From QHXW01 sp963752965 (GTDB taxonomy: Bacteria; Acidobacteriota; Terriglobia; Bryobacterales; Bryobacteraceae): a stretch of DNA of 64,000 nt. Positions 50,784 through 58,076 of this stretch are shown one piece after another (the first letter of the stretch is position 1; each line of letters opens with the position of its first letter). Both the position numbers and the translations under genes were made by a program. The stretch spans positions 372,001 through 436,000 of the forward strand of contig CAVWAJ010000009.1 of NCBI GenBank assembly GCA_963752965.1. The letters are read 5' to 3'. A model generated the notes under the pieces. That model saw only the letters and a program-made list of their open reading frames with translations. It had not been told where the DNA came from and made no database searches.

Positions 50784-51725
50784 TCACTCCTGAATTCCAG
50801 CGAGCGCGGGATGTAAACCACAGGCACGATACGCTTCCACAAGCGCGCCGGCTGCCGGGCTGTAACGCGGCGGTGCGCATCGCGTGCCCTCTGCCAGTTC
50901 CACAATTTGGCGGTACCGCTCTAGCAGCAGACGGCTGCCGAACACTCCTCCGATATAGCAAACCAGAACCGTTTCGCCGGATGGAAAGAGGCGCCGGGCG
51001 ACCGAGACCGCGAGCGTGGCCAATTGTTGGGCGGCGTTGGCCAAAATATCGCGCGCCACCGGATCGCCCACGGCGGCTACGGCATCCACCAGTTTGGCCA
51101 ACGCGGCCACGCGTGGACGGGGCCACTCGCGCGTATACAAGCTGTGCAGCATTTCGTTGGCGTTGGCGGCGTTCGCGGCATCGAGCAGCGCACCTTGCAG
51201 CGCCGTCTGGGGGCCCCAGCCTTCCTCGAATCGCAACACCGCGCGCAGTGCCTGGCGGGCGATGTCGAATCCGCCGCCCTCGTCACCGAACAGAAAGCCC
51301 CATCCACCGGCGCGCGCTGTCTCGCCCGCGGCGTTCCGTCCAAATGCGATCGAGCCCGTACCGGCTATCGTCACGACGCCCGGCTCACCGGCGGTCGAGC
51401 CCGCGAGCGCGATCAGCGCGTCGTTTGTGACGATGAGCTGCTTCGCGCGCAAAATCTCCGAAAGAATCGCCTGCTTGTCCTCCGGCCCACCGCTCATGCC
51501 GAAGCACGCCGCCTCGAATTGCACGTCTTGCACCGTCAGTCCGGCCTGGTTGCAAGCCAGCGCGACGCTTTCGCTCACCGCGCGCGCCAATTTCTCGCGT
51601 CCCTCGGCGGCACCGACGTGATTGCACGGCCCGGCAGCGCCCGCCCCCAAAACACGGCCGGTGTGGTCCCCGATCAGCGCCTTGGTTGACGACTGGCCTC
51701 CGTCCACTCCCAGATAAAGGGGCAT
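50784..51725 (-). CDS. BadF/BadG-type kinase (N-acetylglucosamine kinase-like)
   Basis: A 313-residue ASKHA-fold kinase. The phosphate-1 motif LGVDGGQSSTKALI is at residues 5-18, phosphate-2 is in VTIAGTGSIAFG, and GGWGFLFGDEGGGFDIA is the signature of GlcNAc kinases of this family. The likely reaction is ATP-dependent phosphorylation of an amino sugar. The start overlaps the stop of the amidohydrolase (TGATG), so the two are translated together. With a peptidase and amidohydrolase this suggests salvage of cell-wall fragments. Confidence 0.87.
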   Translation of the reverse strand: MPLYLGVDGGQSSTKALIGDHTGRVLGAGAAGPCNHVGAAEGREKLARAVSESVALACNQAGLTVQDVQFEAACFGMSGGPEDKQAILSEILRAKQLIVTNDALIALAGSTAGEPGVVTIAGTGSIAFGRNAAGETARAGGWGFLFGDEGGGFDIARQALRAVLRFEEGWGPQTALQGALLDAANAANANEMLHSLYTREWPRPRVAALAKLVDAVAAVGDPVARDILANAAQQLATLAVSVARRLFPSGETVLVCYIGGVFGSRLLLERYRQIVELAEGTRCAPPRYSPAAGALVEAYRACGLHPALAGIQE

Positions 51726-53044
51726 CAGTGCGACGCCACCCCGGTCTTGGCGCGATCGTTCCGGTAGATCACACCACCCTTCATCACGAACAGCACTTTC
51801 TCGGTTTGGTGAATGTCGGCGGTGGGATCGCCGGGGACCGCGACCACGTCGGCGATCTTCCCTGCATCGAGCTTGCCCAGGCGGTCCGCGAGCCCCAGCA
51901 GGCCGGCGTCAACCGACGTGGCCGTCTTCAGGGCGTCGATCGGCGGCATGCCGAGCTTGACCATCAGACCAAATTCGACCGCGTTCAGACCGTGCGGATA
52001 GACCCCGGCATCGGTGCCGAAGCCGATCTTGACGCCCTTGGCCAGTCCTTTCTGGAACGTCGCGTTGATACTGGCGATCGCCGCGCGTGCCTTGGCGTTG
52101 ATTTCCGGTGCCATACCGTGGCCGCGCTCGAGCTGCTGGCCGATCCACCAGCTCGCGGCGAGCGTGGGATTCCAGACGGTTCCGCGGGCTTTCATCATAT
52201 CCAGCGCTTCATCATCCAGGAAGGTGCCATGCTCGATCGAATCGATCCCGGCACGGATGGCGCGCTTGGCGCCCGTCGCCCCGTGGGCGTGCGCGGCGGT
52301 CTTGCGGCGCAGGGCGTGGGCTTCATCCACCAGGGCATCCAGTTCAGCTTGCGTCATCTGCGGCGTATCGACGTCGTCGGTCAGCGAAAGCACGCCGCCG
52401 GTGGCGCAGGTCTTGATCACGTCAGCCCCATACTTGACGTTCAAACGGACGGCGGTGCGCACGGCGTCCGCACCGTTGGCGACACCTTCTTCGGGGCCAG
52501 TCTCTTTGCCGAACAGCCCGTGGCGGTAGCCGCCGTCATCGCAATGGCCTCCGGTAGCGCCGATGGCGTGCACCGCAACCAGCATGCGCGGGCCGAGGAT
52601 CTTGCCGTCCCGGATGGCGTTGCGCAGGCCCACATCAACATAGCCGGAGGATCCCACGTCGCGGACCGTGGTGAAACCGGCCATCAGCGTTTTGCGCGCA
52701 TATTCGGTTGCATCGAGCGCCTGTTCGGGAATGGTTTTACGCAGCCCGTCGAGCCGGTCCTGTTTCCAGTCGTCGGAGGCCTGCTGCGAGAGGTGCGTAT
52801 GGGCGTCCATGAACCCCGGCAGCAAGGTAGCGTCACCCAAATCGATGACCTCTGCGTCTTCGGGAACAGGCGCGCCCGTCCCCACCGCCTGGATCTTGCC
52901 CGCCACCACCACCACAAGCCCGGGGCTCGCCAAGTGGTCCGATGCGCCATCAAACATACGGCTGGCTTTCAGAACAATCGGGCCGGCCGCCGCAGCCGGC
53001 AGGACGCTAACCGAGGTTATCAGCAGCCACGTCACGAAACGCAT
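51725..53044 (-). CDS. Exported metal-dependent amidohydrolase
   Basis: 439 residues with a signal peptide (VTWLLITSVSVLPAAAAG). The metal ligands of the imidazolonepropionase/prolidase-like amidohydrolases are present: DAHTHL (HxH), the carboxylated-Lys candidate in DVIKTCATGG, HAHG, EHGTF and the Asp in FGTDAGVYPHG. It is likely to hydrolyse an amide or dipeptide (Xaa-Pro-type activities are known in relatives). First gene of an operon with the kinase and M20 peptidase. Confidence 0.88.
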   Translation of the reverse strand: MRFVTWLLITSVSVLPAAAAGPIVLKASRMFDGASDHLASPGLVVVVAGKIQAVGTGAPVPEDAEVIDLGDATLLPGFMDAHTHLSQQASDDWKQDRLDGLRKTIPEQALDATEYARKTLMAGFTTVRDVGSSGYVDVGLRNAIRDGKILGPRMLVAVHAIGATGGHCDDGGYRHGLFGKETGPEEGVANGADAVRTAVRLNVKYGADVIKTCATGGVLSLTDDVDTPQMTQAELDALVDEAHALRRKTAAHAHGATGAKRAIRAGIDSIEHGTFLDDEALDMMKARGTVWNPTLAASWWIGQQLERGHGMAPEINAKARAAIASINATFQKGLAKGVKIGFGTDAGVYPHGLNAVEFGLMVKLGMPPIDALKTATSVDAGLLGLADRLGKLDAGKIADVVAVPGDPTADIHQTEKVLFVMKGGVIYRNDRAKTGVASH

Positions 53045-53565
53045 GCCCGTTACTGTAACACTGCGGCACAGGCAAGATATTATCTGTAAAAGGGAGAAAT
53101 TTGTACGGCATATTTAATATATATTCCACGTTGATAAGTTTCATTTAATGTTGCAGATGAGAGCGCCCCGTGACGCACAAATACCGCATTTTCCTACGTC
53201 ATTTAACGGGTGGTGCAACGGCCAAAGCCACGCCCGGCCCCTCCTCGCCGACGCGCCCGGAAAATCCACGGAACGGGTGCGCGCCATGGCCCGGGCTTGT
53301 GAAAGAGGCACCCGCACTGGCGCTCAAGAGCCTGCACGCCAGCCGCACCCAAAATGTGCCGCAAAATAATAATCCAGTAATTTACGGAAAAATATTAAAA
53401 ATAATTAGCTATATAACATTTTTTACTGATACAATGATTTCCAGATTTCCCAGGAGACAGGACATTTTGAGGCCCGTGGAAATCGTGAACCGCCAACCGC
53501 AGTTGCGGACATTGGATCTGACAATATTGGCAGAAATTCGGCGGTTTTCTTAGGAGAGGATACAA
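53045..53565 (+). other. Non-coding region upstream of the actin-like module
   Basis: A 521-base gap. It has two AT-rich stretches (around 53100-53150 and 53370-53440) on either side of a GC-rich block (53160-53350) that has no credible gene. The second AT-rich stretch, with TACAAT near 53435, is the likely promoter region for the coiled-coil gene at 53566. I cannot identify centromere-like iterons here. Confidence 0.5.
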
Positions 53566-54264
53566 ATGCAGAATAAATGGTTCCAGTTCACACCCTGGCG
53601 CTCTGAAGAAGAAGTGAACTCGAATAGCAGTGCGAATGGCGCACAGGCTCCTGGCACGCAGGCCGATAGCGCACAGTCGAAGCAGGCCCGCCCTAATTCC
53701 AGCGGCAGCGGACATAGCGTCCACGGTAACGAGTTGTTACCGTTTGAAGAGATTTACCTTTCCGCCGGTATCCAAACGCCGCGGCTCGGCTACACCATCA
53801 CCAAGGTCGTCGACATGCTGTCGAGCGAGCACATCCGCGACCTGCCAGGCGAAACCAAGCGGGCTTCTCTGATGATGGCGCTCGATGCGGCCGGCGTGCA
53901 GGTCAATGAAGTGTTGCAGGATGCGACGCTGCGCCAGCATGCTCTCAATTCGTATGAAACCGCGCAAAAAAAGCGCCTGGAGCAATACGAACTGCGCAAG
54001 GCCCAGGATAACCGCGAAATTCAGGCGGAAATGGACCGTGTCACGGCACAATTCCTGGCGCACATCAACAACAACCTCGATGAAGTGGCCCGCGAAAAGG
54101 ATGCCTTCCGCCACTGGCAGATGCAGAAGCAGGAGGAGGCCCACAAGATGGCCGATGCGGTGGCGCTGTGCGTCAAGCACCAGAACACGCAGCAGCCGGA
54201 AGACGAATCGGTGATCGCGCTGCGGGAACTGGCGATCTCGGTCGATCCGTATTCTAAACGTTAG
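53566..54264 (+). CDS. Coiled-coil protein of actin-like module, copy 1
   Basis: 232 residues; I recognise no family. It starts MQNKWFQF like its neighbour at 54690. A low-complexity Ser/Asn/Gln linker (residues about 15-52) is followed by a conserved block FEEIYLSAGIQTPRLGYTI and KVVDMLSSEHIRDLPGETKRAS and MMALDAAGVQVNEVLQDA, then a long charged coiled coil (about 120-205) ending in HKMADAVALCVKHQ. It is cytosolic by composition. GGAGAGGATACAA precedes the ATG. The conserved MQNKWFQF end could be a docking peptide, and the coiled coil could join an actin-like filament to a partner; both are inferences from the operon. Confidence 0.85.
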   Translation: MQNKWFQFTPWRSEEEVNSNSSANGAQAPGTQADSAQSKQARPNSSGSGHSVHGNELLPFEEIYLSAGIQTPRLGYTITKVVDMLSSEHIRDLPGETKRASLMMALDAAGVQVNEVLQDATLRQHALNSYETAQKKRLEQYELRKAQDNREIQAEMDRVTAQFLAHINNNLDEVAREKDAFRHWQMQKQEEAHKMADAVALCVKHQNTQQPEDESVIALRELAISVDPYSKR

Positions 54265-54272
54265 GGTGCGCC

Positions 54273-54431
54273 ATGATGATCCTGGTCGGAATTGTTGCCG
54301 TAGTGGCCGTATGCCTGGTGAATCGCAGTAGCTCGCGAAGAGTCGGACGGACGGAGAAGCTTGATCTCTATGGCTACGAACATAGGATGCGATGTGAAGA
54401 GATCCTGCCGCTGGACTATCTCAGCCGGTAA
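54273..54431 (+). CDS. 52-residue membrane miniprotein, copy 1
   Basis: One N-terminal membrane helix (MILVGIVAVVAVCLVNR), then a basic patch SSRRVGRTEK and a C-terminal end LPLDYLSR. It is clearly homologous to the 52-residue frame at 55402, with a shared SRRxGRTE centre and DYxSR end, which supports both being real genes. It starts 8 bases after the coiled-coil gene; two ATG codons are in tandem. It may anchor the module at the membrane. Confidence 0.75.
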   Translation: MMILVGIVAVVAVCLVNRSSSRRVGRTEKLDLYGYEHRMRCEEILPLDYLSR

Positions 54432-54441
54432 ACACCGGCTG
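54422..54441 (+). terminator. Perfect hairpin at the end of cassette 1
   Basis: CAGCCGGT (54422-54429), loop AAAC, ACCGGCTG (54434-54441). It overlaps the stop codon of the miniprotein and has no U-tract, so it may be a weak terminator or an mRNA-stabilising hairpin. Confidence 0.5.
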
Positions 54442-54640
54442 CTGGCCATGTAGTCCGCAACCTCCCCCGATATCCCTGCCCTAAGACCGAACCCACCTGG
54501 GGGCCGCTACCGGCGGCTCCCGGGCCTGCCACAACCCCAAAATTACTGAGAGAAACGATATAACCCTGTTACTTATTGGGTGTATTCGGGGTAAAACTGG
54601 CTGCACGGTGAGCGCATGGCAGGACGCCGTGTCGCGGCGT

Positions 54641-54669
54641 TTGACAGCGTCCCGAACGTAGACTATTGA
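54641..54669 (+). promoter_or_regulatory. Sigma-70-like promoter for cassette 2
   Basis: A perfect TTGACA (54641-54646) is followed after 17 bases by TATTGA (54664-54669), 20 bases before the ATG of the second coiled-coil gene. It gives cassette 2 and the actin-like gene their own transcription. Confidence 0.6.
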
Positions 54670-54689
54670 GATTGCCAACAGAGGGTCAC

Positions 54690-55394
54690 ATGCAGAACAA
54701 ATGGTTCCAGTTTGGGTCGCGAGATGAGGATGGCTCCACTGGTGTGGCGAGCGGTGCGGCAGTGCCGCTCTACACAACTCCGGCCGACGAAGCCGGCCAA
54801 GACAACAGACCAGCCGGAAATGCCGGAGGCGGTGGATTCGCCGGGTCCACCAGTGAATTGCAGGCGTTTGAAGAGATCTATCACTCGGCGGGCATCAAGG
54901 GCCCCCGATTGGGATACAGCATCGGCAAAGTCATCGAGATGCTGCAAAGTGAACACATCCGCAATCTGCCGAATGAGACCAAGCGCGCCTCGCTGTTGAT
55001 GGCGCTCGACGCGGCCGGCGTGCAAGTGGACGAGGTGCTGCAAGACGCCACGCTGCGCCAGCGCGCCATCAATTCCTACGAGGCCATTCAGCGAAAACAC
55101 CTCGAGGAATTCGAAGCGCGCAAGGCGCAGGACAATTGCGCGATCCAGGCGGAAATGGAGCGGGTAACGGCGGAGTATGCCACACGCATCAGCAATAACC
55201 TGGACGCAGTGGCGCGCGAGAAAGATAACTTCCGCAAATGGCAGGCCAAGAAGCAACACGAGGCGCAGCGTATCGCGGAGGCCGTGGCGCTGTGTGTGAC
55301 GCAGGGCGGCCCCAAGCCAGCCGCCACTGATTCAATGAACGCCTTTCGGGAGCTGGCCAACGCCATCGATCCCGCGTTCGTGAACCGCGGATAA
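54690..55394 (+). CDS. Coiled-coil protein of actin-like module, copy 2
   Basis: 234 residues, homologous along its length to the 53566 product: the same MQNKWFQF start, a Gly/Asn-rich variable linker, then FEEIYHSAGIKGPRLGYSI, MLQSEHIRNLPNETKRAS, LMALDAAGVQVDEVLQDATL and a coiled coil ending in AEAVALCVTQ. Linkers and C-terminal tails differ while the core is kept, so the two copies have probably specialised. AGAGGGTCAC precedes the ATG. Next to a miniprotein and an actin-like ATPase. Confidence 0.85.
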   Translation: MQNKWFQFGSRDEDGSTGVASGAAVPLYTTPADEAGQDNRPAGNAGGGGFAGSTSELQAFEEIYHSAGIKGPRLGYSIGKVIEMLQSEHIRNLPNETKRASLLMALDAAGVQVDEVLQDATLRQRAINSYEAIQRKHLEEFEARKAQDNCAIQAEMERVTAEYATRISNNLDAVAREKDNFRKWQAKKQHEAQRIAEAVALCVTQGGPKPAATDSMNAFRELANAIDPAFVNRG

Positions 55395-55401
55395 AAGAGT
55401 T

Positions 55402-55560
55402 ATGGTGATCGCTATTGGAATTGTCGCCGCGTTCGCGGTGTACGTAAGCAACAAGAATACGTCGCGGCGGATGGGCCGCACCGAAATGCACGGCCTCGCC
55501 GTGTACACGCACAAAGCCCGGTTGGAGGGCGCCTTCCCGTTTGACTATCGGAGCCGATAG
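55402..55560 (+). CDS. 52-residue membrane miniprotein, copy 2
   Basis: A membrane helix (MVIAIGIVAAFAVYVSNK) followed by the basic segment TSRRMGRTE and an end FPFDYRSR, matching the miniprotein at 54273. It starts 7 bases after the second coiled-coil gene and ends 31 bases before the actin-like gene. Confidence 0.75.
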   Translation: MVIAIGIVAAFAVYVSNKNTSRRMGRTEMHGLAVYTHKARLEGAFPFDYRSR

Positions 55561-55591
55561 GCCGCCCCGGGAACGGATAAGGAAAAGGAAT

Positions 55592-56173
55592 ATGACGGCA
55601 ACAGAACAACCACCGGTGATGGGCCTGGACATCGGTACCAGCCACATCGTGGCCGGAAAAAGCTTCGAATCCAACTTTCAATACGAGCGCCAGCTCAACG
55701 CCTTCGTGACCATCCCGTTCACCAAAATGGCACAGGGCCTGTTGAACAAAGAGCGCATTCCGCATGCGGTGCAGGGCGAGGAGATTCTGATCTTCGGAAA
55801 CGACGCCGAGCAGTTCGCGGAACTGTTCCATGTGGAGGCACGCCGGCCGATGATGCGCGGCTTGCTGAACGCGGGCGAGGCGGACGGCATGCTGGTAATC
55901 CGGCAGATCATTACGCGCCTGCTGGGCCGTGCCCGTAAGCCGGGGCAGACACTTTATTTCAGCGTGCCGGCTCCGGCGTTTGGTGTGAACGACGACAAAT
56001 TCACGTTTCACGAGACCACGCTGCGGGAAGCGCTGCGCGAGCTGGGCTATGAACCGAAGAGCATCAGCGAAGGCCTGGCGGTAGTATACGGCGAGCTCGG
56101 CGATTCCAACTTCACCGGCATCGGGGTCAGTTGCGGCGGCGGCATGTGCAACGTCTGCCTGGCCTACCTTTCG
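55592..56173 (+). pseudogene. Actin-like ATPase, N-terminal part (split by IS1595 element)
   Basis: The first 194 residues of an actin/MreB/Hsp70-fold ATPase. The phosphate-1 loop GLDIGTSHIVAG is at 11-22 and the phosphate-2 region GIGVSCGGGMCNV at 176-188. After Ser194 the frame meets a TGA supplied by the inserted element. Without the element the chain continues VPVISFSVAKGGDYI in the same frame at 59079, giving an intact 334-residue protein. AAGGAATATG sets the start. Shorter than MreB and not a recognisable ParM, MamK or AlfA. Confidence 0.88.
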
Positions 56174-56289
56174 TGAGTATCTATTTTACACAGGAGACAA
56201 TTTTACACCACAATGGGTAGTGGCGTGACAGGCCGGAGCAAAAGCGAGAAGATAGAAGGAGATGGAAGGACGAACCGAGATCGACGGCG

Positions 56290-56532
56290 CTACTGAGGCT
56301 TTGGCGGTTCTCTTTGAAAAATGGTGCGAGCAAGCTGCACGGCGGCCCTCGCTTCACGATCTACTTCTTGGGTCATTTCGGCGATCTCTAATTCTGTCAG
56401 GTACCCCTTTTTCAGAAGAAGCTTTTCAAGCGATCGAACGTTCAATCCCATCTTCACGATAGATTCGTTCAGATCCAGCAGGAGATCGTGGATCTGCTCT
56501 TCAGTGAGAGGAATGCGCTTACCTTTGGACAT
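56290..56532 (-). CDS. Small helical passenger protein
   Basis: 80 residues, helical and charged (TEEQIHDLLLDLNESIVKMG, SLEKLLLKKGYLTELEIAEM, EVDREARAAVQLARTI). I do not recognise it. It lies within the IS1595 element near its left end and may be part of the element's cargo or regulation. Confidence 0.6.
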   Translation of the reverse strand: MSKGKRIPLTEEQIHDLLLDLNESIVKMGLNVRSLEKLLLKKGYLTELEIAEMTQEVDREARAAVQLARTIFQREPPKPQ

Positions 56533-56595
56533 GCCGGGATTCTATCACCGAAGCCTTTCGTGATAGCATTGAGCCGCCCGAGAAAGGAAAGCCAC

Positions 56596-56790
56596 ATGCT
56601 TAAGCGCGGAGCGATCTGGAGCCTAGGCACCCTCGTAATCGGCACTGTGTTGATCGTGGGGCTGGTGTACGCCGGCGTTCTGCCCGTAGCTGCCGTTGGC
56701 AAGATGGCCGAAGCCCTGGTTTATTTCTGTCTGGCAATCTTCGGCGTGTTTTGGACCATCCACGCTGCGCGGAAAAGCCAGTCGCACTGA
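56596..56790 (+). CDS. Small two-helix membrane passenger protein
   Basis: 64 residues with two hydrophobic segments (WSLGTLVIGTVLIVGLVYAG and ALVYFCLAIFGVFWTIHAA). The ATG at 56596 has AAGGAAAGCCAC upstream; the longer open frame to the left overlaps the divergent 80-residue gene. Unknown function; it sits beside the tRNA-like gene. Confidence 0.6.
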   Translation: MLKRGAIWSLGTLVIGTVLIVGLVYAGVLPVAAVGKMAEALVYFCLAIFGVFWTIHAARKSQSH

Positions 56791-56814
56791 GTGCCCGTGA
56801 TGATATTCTGTAAG

Positions 56815-56900
56815 CGGAGGGCGGGGGGATCGGACCCCAATGCCCGTTCAGACATTTGCGGTTTATAAGACCGCTCCTCGCAACCAGCGAGACGCCCTCC
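56815..56900 (-). tRNA. tRNA-like gene with 8/4 fold, anticodon UAU (allo-tRNA type)
   Basis: On the minus strand GGAGGGCG (56900-56893) pairs perfectly with CGCCCTCC (56823-56816): an 8-bp acceptor stem. The D arm is CTCG/CGAG around CTGGTTG. The anticodon arm is GCGGT/ACCGC with loop CTTATAA, so the anticodon is UAU (reads AUA). A long variable arm follows (56856-56839, 6-bp stem), then a 4-bp T stem GGGG/CCCC with loop TCCGATC. The base after the acceptor is G (G73), and CCA is not encoded. Long variable arm and G73 are serine identity elements. The 8+4 acceptor/T-stem arrangement matches the allo-tRNA class reported from bacterial genomes, rather than a normal tRNA-Ile. A pseudo-tRNA is possible, but all stems are intact. 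Confidence 0.8.
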
Positions 56901-56919
56901 GGTAATGTGGTGCCAACCT

Positions 56920-56964
56920 AGGCCCGATCCGTCAGCCCTGAGAAAGCTGAACCGGATCGGGCCT
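56920..56964. repeat. Long hairpin 20 bases upstream of the tRNA-like gene
   Basis: AGGCCCGATCCG (56920-56931) pairs with CGGATCGGGCCT (56953-56964), and inside it TCAGC pairs with GCTGA, leaving a two-base bulge and a 9-base loop. There is no U-tract on either strand. It lies just before the tRNA 5' end and may be a processing signal, a palindromic repeat or part of a second small RNA. Confidence 0.7.
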
Positions 56965-57145
56965 CGCGAATTACTGCCCCGCAACGCCGGTCAGCTCGCG
57001 TTGCAGGGATGATCTTCTTATCATCTGCGCGTCTTCCTGCTTCCAGTTAAACCCGTCTCCGAGTCCCATGCAATTAGAAAAGTGTGAAACAAATTTTCCG
57101 TATTCCTTTGTCCGCAAAAGGGAAATACGCTAACACAAAGCCTCT

Positions 57146-57231
57146 TTCCGATAACCGGAAAAAGCCTTTGCTACGAGATTCTTCCGACAATCGGAAGCAT
57201 ACTTTGCTACGAGATTCTTCCGGTTATCGGA
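57146..57231. repeat. 36-bp tandem repeat with palindromic cores
   Basis: Three units spaced exactly 36 bases apart (57146, 57182, 57218), each with a palindrome-like core TTCCGataacCGGAA, TTCCGacaatCGGAA, TTCCGgttatCGGA; two copies of tttgctacgagatt lie between them. The last copy overlaps the end of the 199-residue gene. Candidate protein-binding sites (iterons or operators). The rest of the gap 56901-57223 is empty apart from the hairpin above. Confidence 0.75.
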
Positions 57232-57823
57232 GCGATGGGCCACGCTGTCTTACGTCCGGTTCACGGATGCCGGTCGCAGCAAATATTTGGTCAACTTGCT
57301 TGCGGATTGTGTCTGGGCCGTATCGGTCGCTCGCCATGTTTTTGTATGGCAGATTAAAGCAGTACCTTTTCGCAGCCCATTCGAAACGCAAATTGACTGG
57401 CGCGCCACTTTTTGGCTTCTCGATCTTGGTGAGAACGCCGTTGGCGACATCGCGCTTTATTCTGGCCGAGGTCTCTTTTAGGAAGCGACTGCAATGACGG
57501 CGAAACGAGGATTCCGCCGCTCTGCGCCATTTCGTCATCTCTGCCTGAAGGAGGTCAAACGGAGGCGGAGTAAAGCTAGGAACGGCTATGTTGTAGCCCC
57601 CCTTAGCCGCCAGAACGAGCTCCCCGAAATCTGGCCAAAGCTCGCTTGGTATGCGCAGTCTCTCGCACGCTTGAAGGAACCGAACTCGCAACCAATCACG
57701 GGTGCCTGCTTTCAGCATCTCAGTCGGATAATAACGGTATTCAGGAACTTCGTAATCGAGGAGAAGGCCTTCGGACGACAGGCGAGCTGGCAAGTTTTCC
57801 CCCTTGCGCCTAGCTGAACGCAA
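57224..57823 (-). CDS. Passenger protein of unknown function
   Basis: 199 residues, basic and helical (FLQACERLRIPSELWPDFGE, EMTKWRRAAESSFRRHCSRF, PDTIRKQVDQIFAATGI). I do not recognise a family. It lies inside the IS1595 element, in the same orientation as the transposase. The basic composition fits a nucleic-acid-binding protein, perhaps acting at the adjacent 36-bp repeats or on the tRNA-like RNA, but this is speculation. Confidence 0.6.
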   Translation of the reverse strand: MRSARRKGENLPARLSSEGLLLDYEVPEYRYYPTEMLKAGTRDWLRVRFLQACERLRIPSELWPDFGELVLAAKGGYNIAVPSFTPPPFDLLQAEMTKWRRAAESSFRRHCSRFLKETSARIKRDVANGVLTKIEKPKSGAPVNLRFEWAAKRYCFNLPYKNMASDRYGPDTIRKQVDQIFAATGIREPDVRQRGPSLR

Positions 57824-57858
57824 GGGCTACGATGAGGTTGTCTCTAGGTCTCATCGAG

Positions 57859-57890
57859 AAGCCCCGGCCTCAGCGCCGGGCTTTTCGTTT
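57859..57890 (+). terminator. Possible intrinsic terminator
   Basis: AGCCCCGGC (57860-57868) and GCCGGGCT (57875-57882) form a short hairpin with one bulged base, followed by TTTTCGTTT on the plus strand. It lies between the passenger gene and the next small frame; which transcript it ends is not clear. Confidence 0.4.
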
Positions 57891-57917
57891 AAAGAATCAT
57901 TTTAGCGGGGAGACGCG

Positions 57918-58076
57918 ATGATCGGCAGTGTGAAGGTTCCGAAAGAACAGTTCGACGCAGCCCTGCGGCAGATGCTCCAAACGCCACCGCTGCCCCTGAC
58001 CGAAATAAAAGGCACTCGCCCGCCAGCTAAAAAGGCACATCCGGGTCATCGGAAGAAGGCGAAGCCGGTTCGCTGA
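57918..58076 (+). CDS. 52-residue basic passenger protein
   Basis: MIGSVKVPKEQFDAALRQML then TPPLPLTEIKGTRPP and a Lys/Arg/His-rich tail (AKKAHPGHRKKAKPVR). GGGGAGACGCG lies before the ATG. It converges on and overlaps the 3' end of the transposase gene by 50 bases. Too short to be certain; the codon pattern and ribosome-binding site favour a real gene. Confidence 0.5.
   Translation: MIGSVKVPKEQFDAALRQMLQTPPLPLTEIKGTRPPAKKAHPGHRKKAKPVR

Noticed and set aside
53160..53350. Small plus-strand frame in the GC-rich block upstream of the actin-like module
   Set aside because: No start signal, no conserved features and low similarity to real coding composition.
56815..56900. Selenocysteine tRNA
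   Set aside because: The 8-bp acceptor is suggestive, but the anticodon is UAU rather than UCA, the D stem is only 4 bp, and no sel genes are in the window.
57146..57231. Possible CRISPR array because of the 36-base period
   Set aside because: The whole unit repeats, there are no unique spacers, only three units and no cas genes.
57494..57817. Plus-strand frame of 107 codons inside the IS1595 element
   Set aside because: It is antisense to the 199-residue passenger gene and has no ribosome-binding site or protein-like character.
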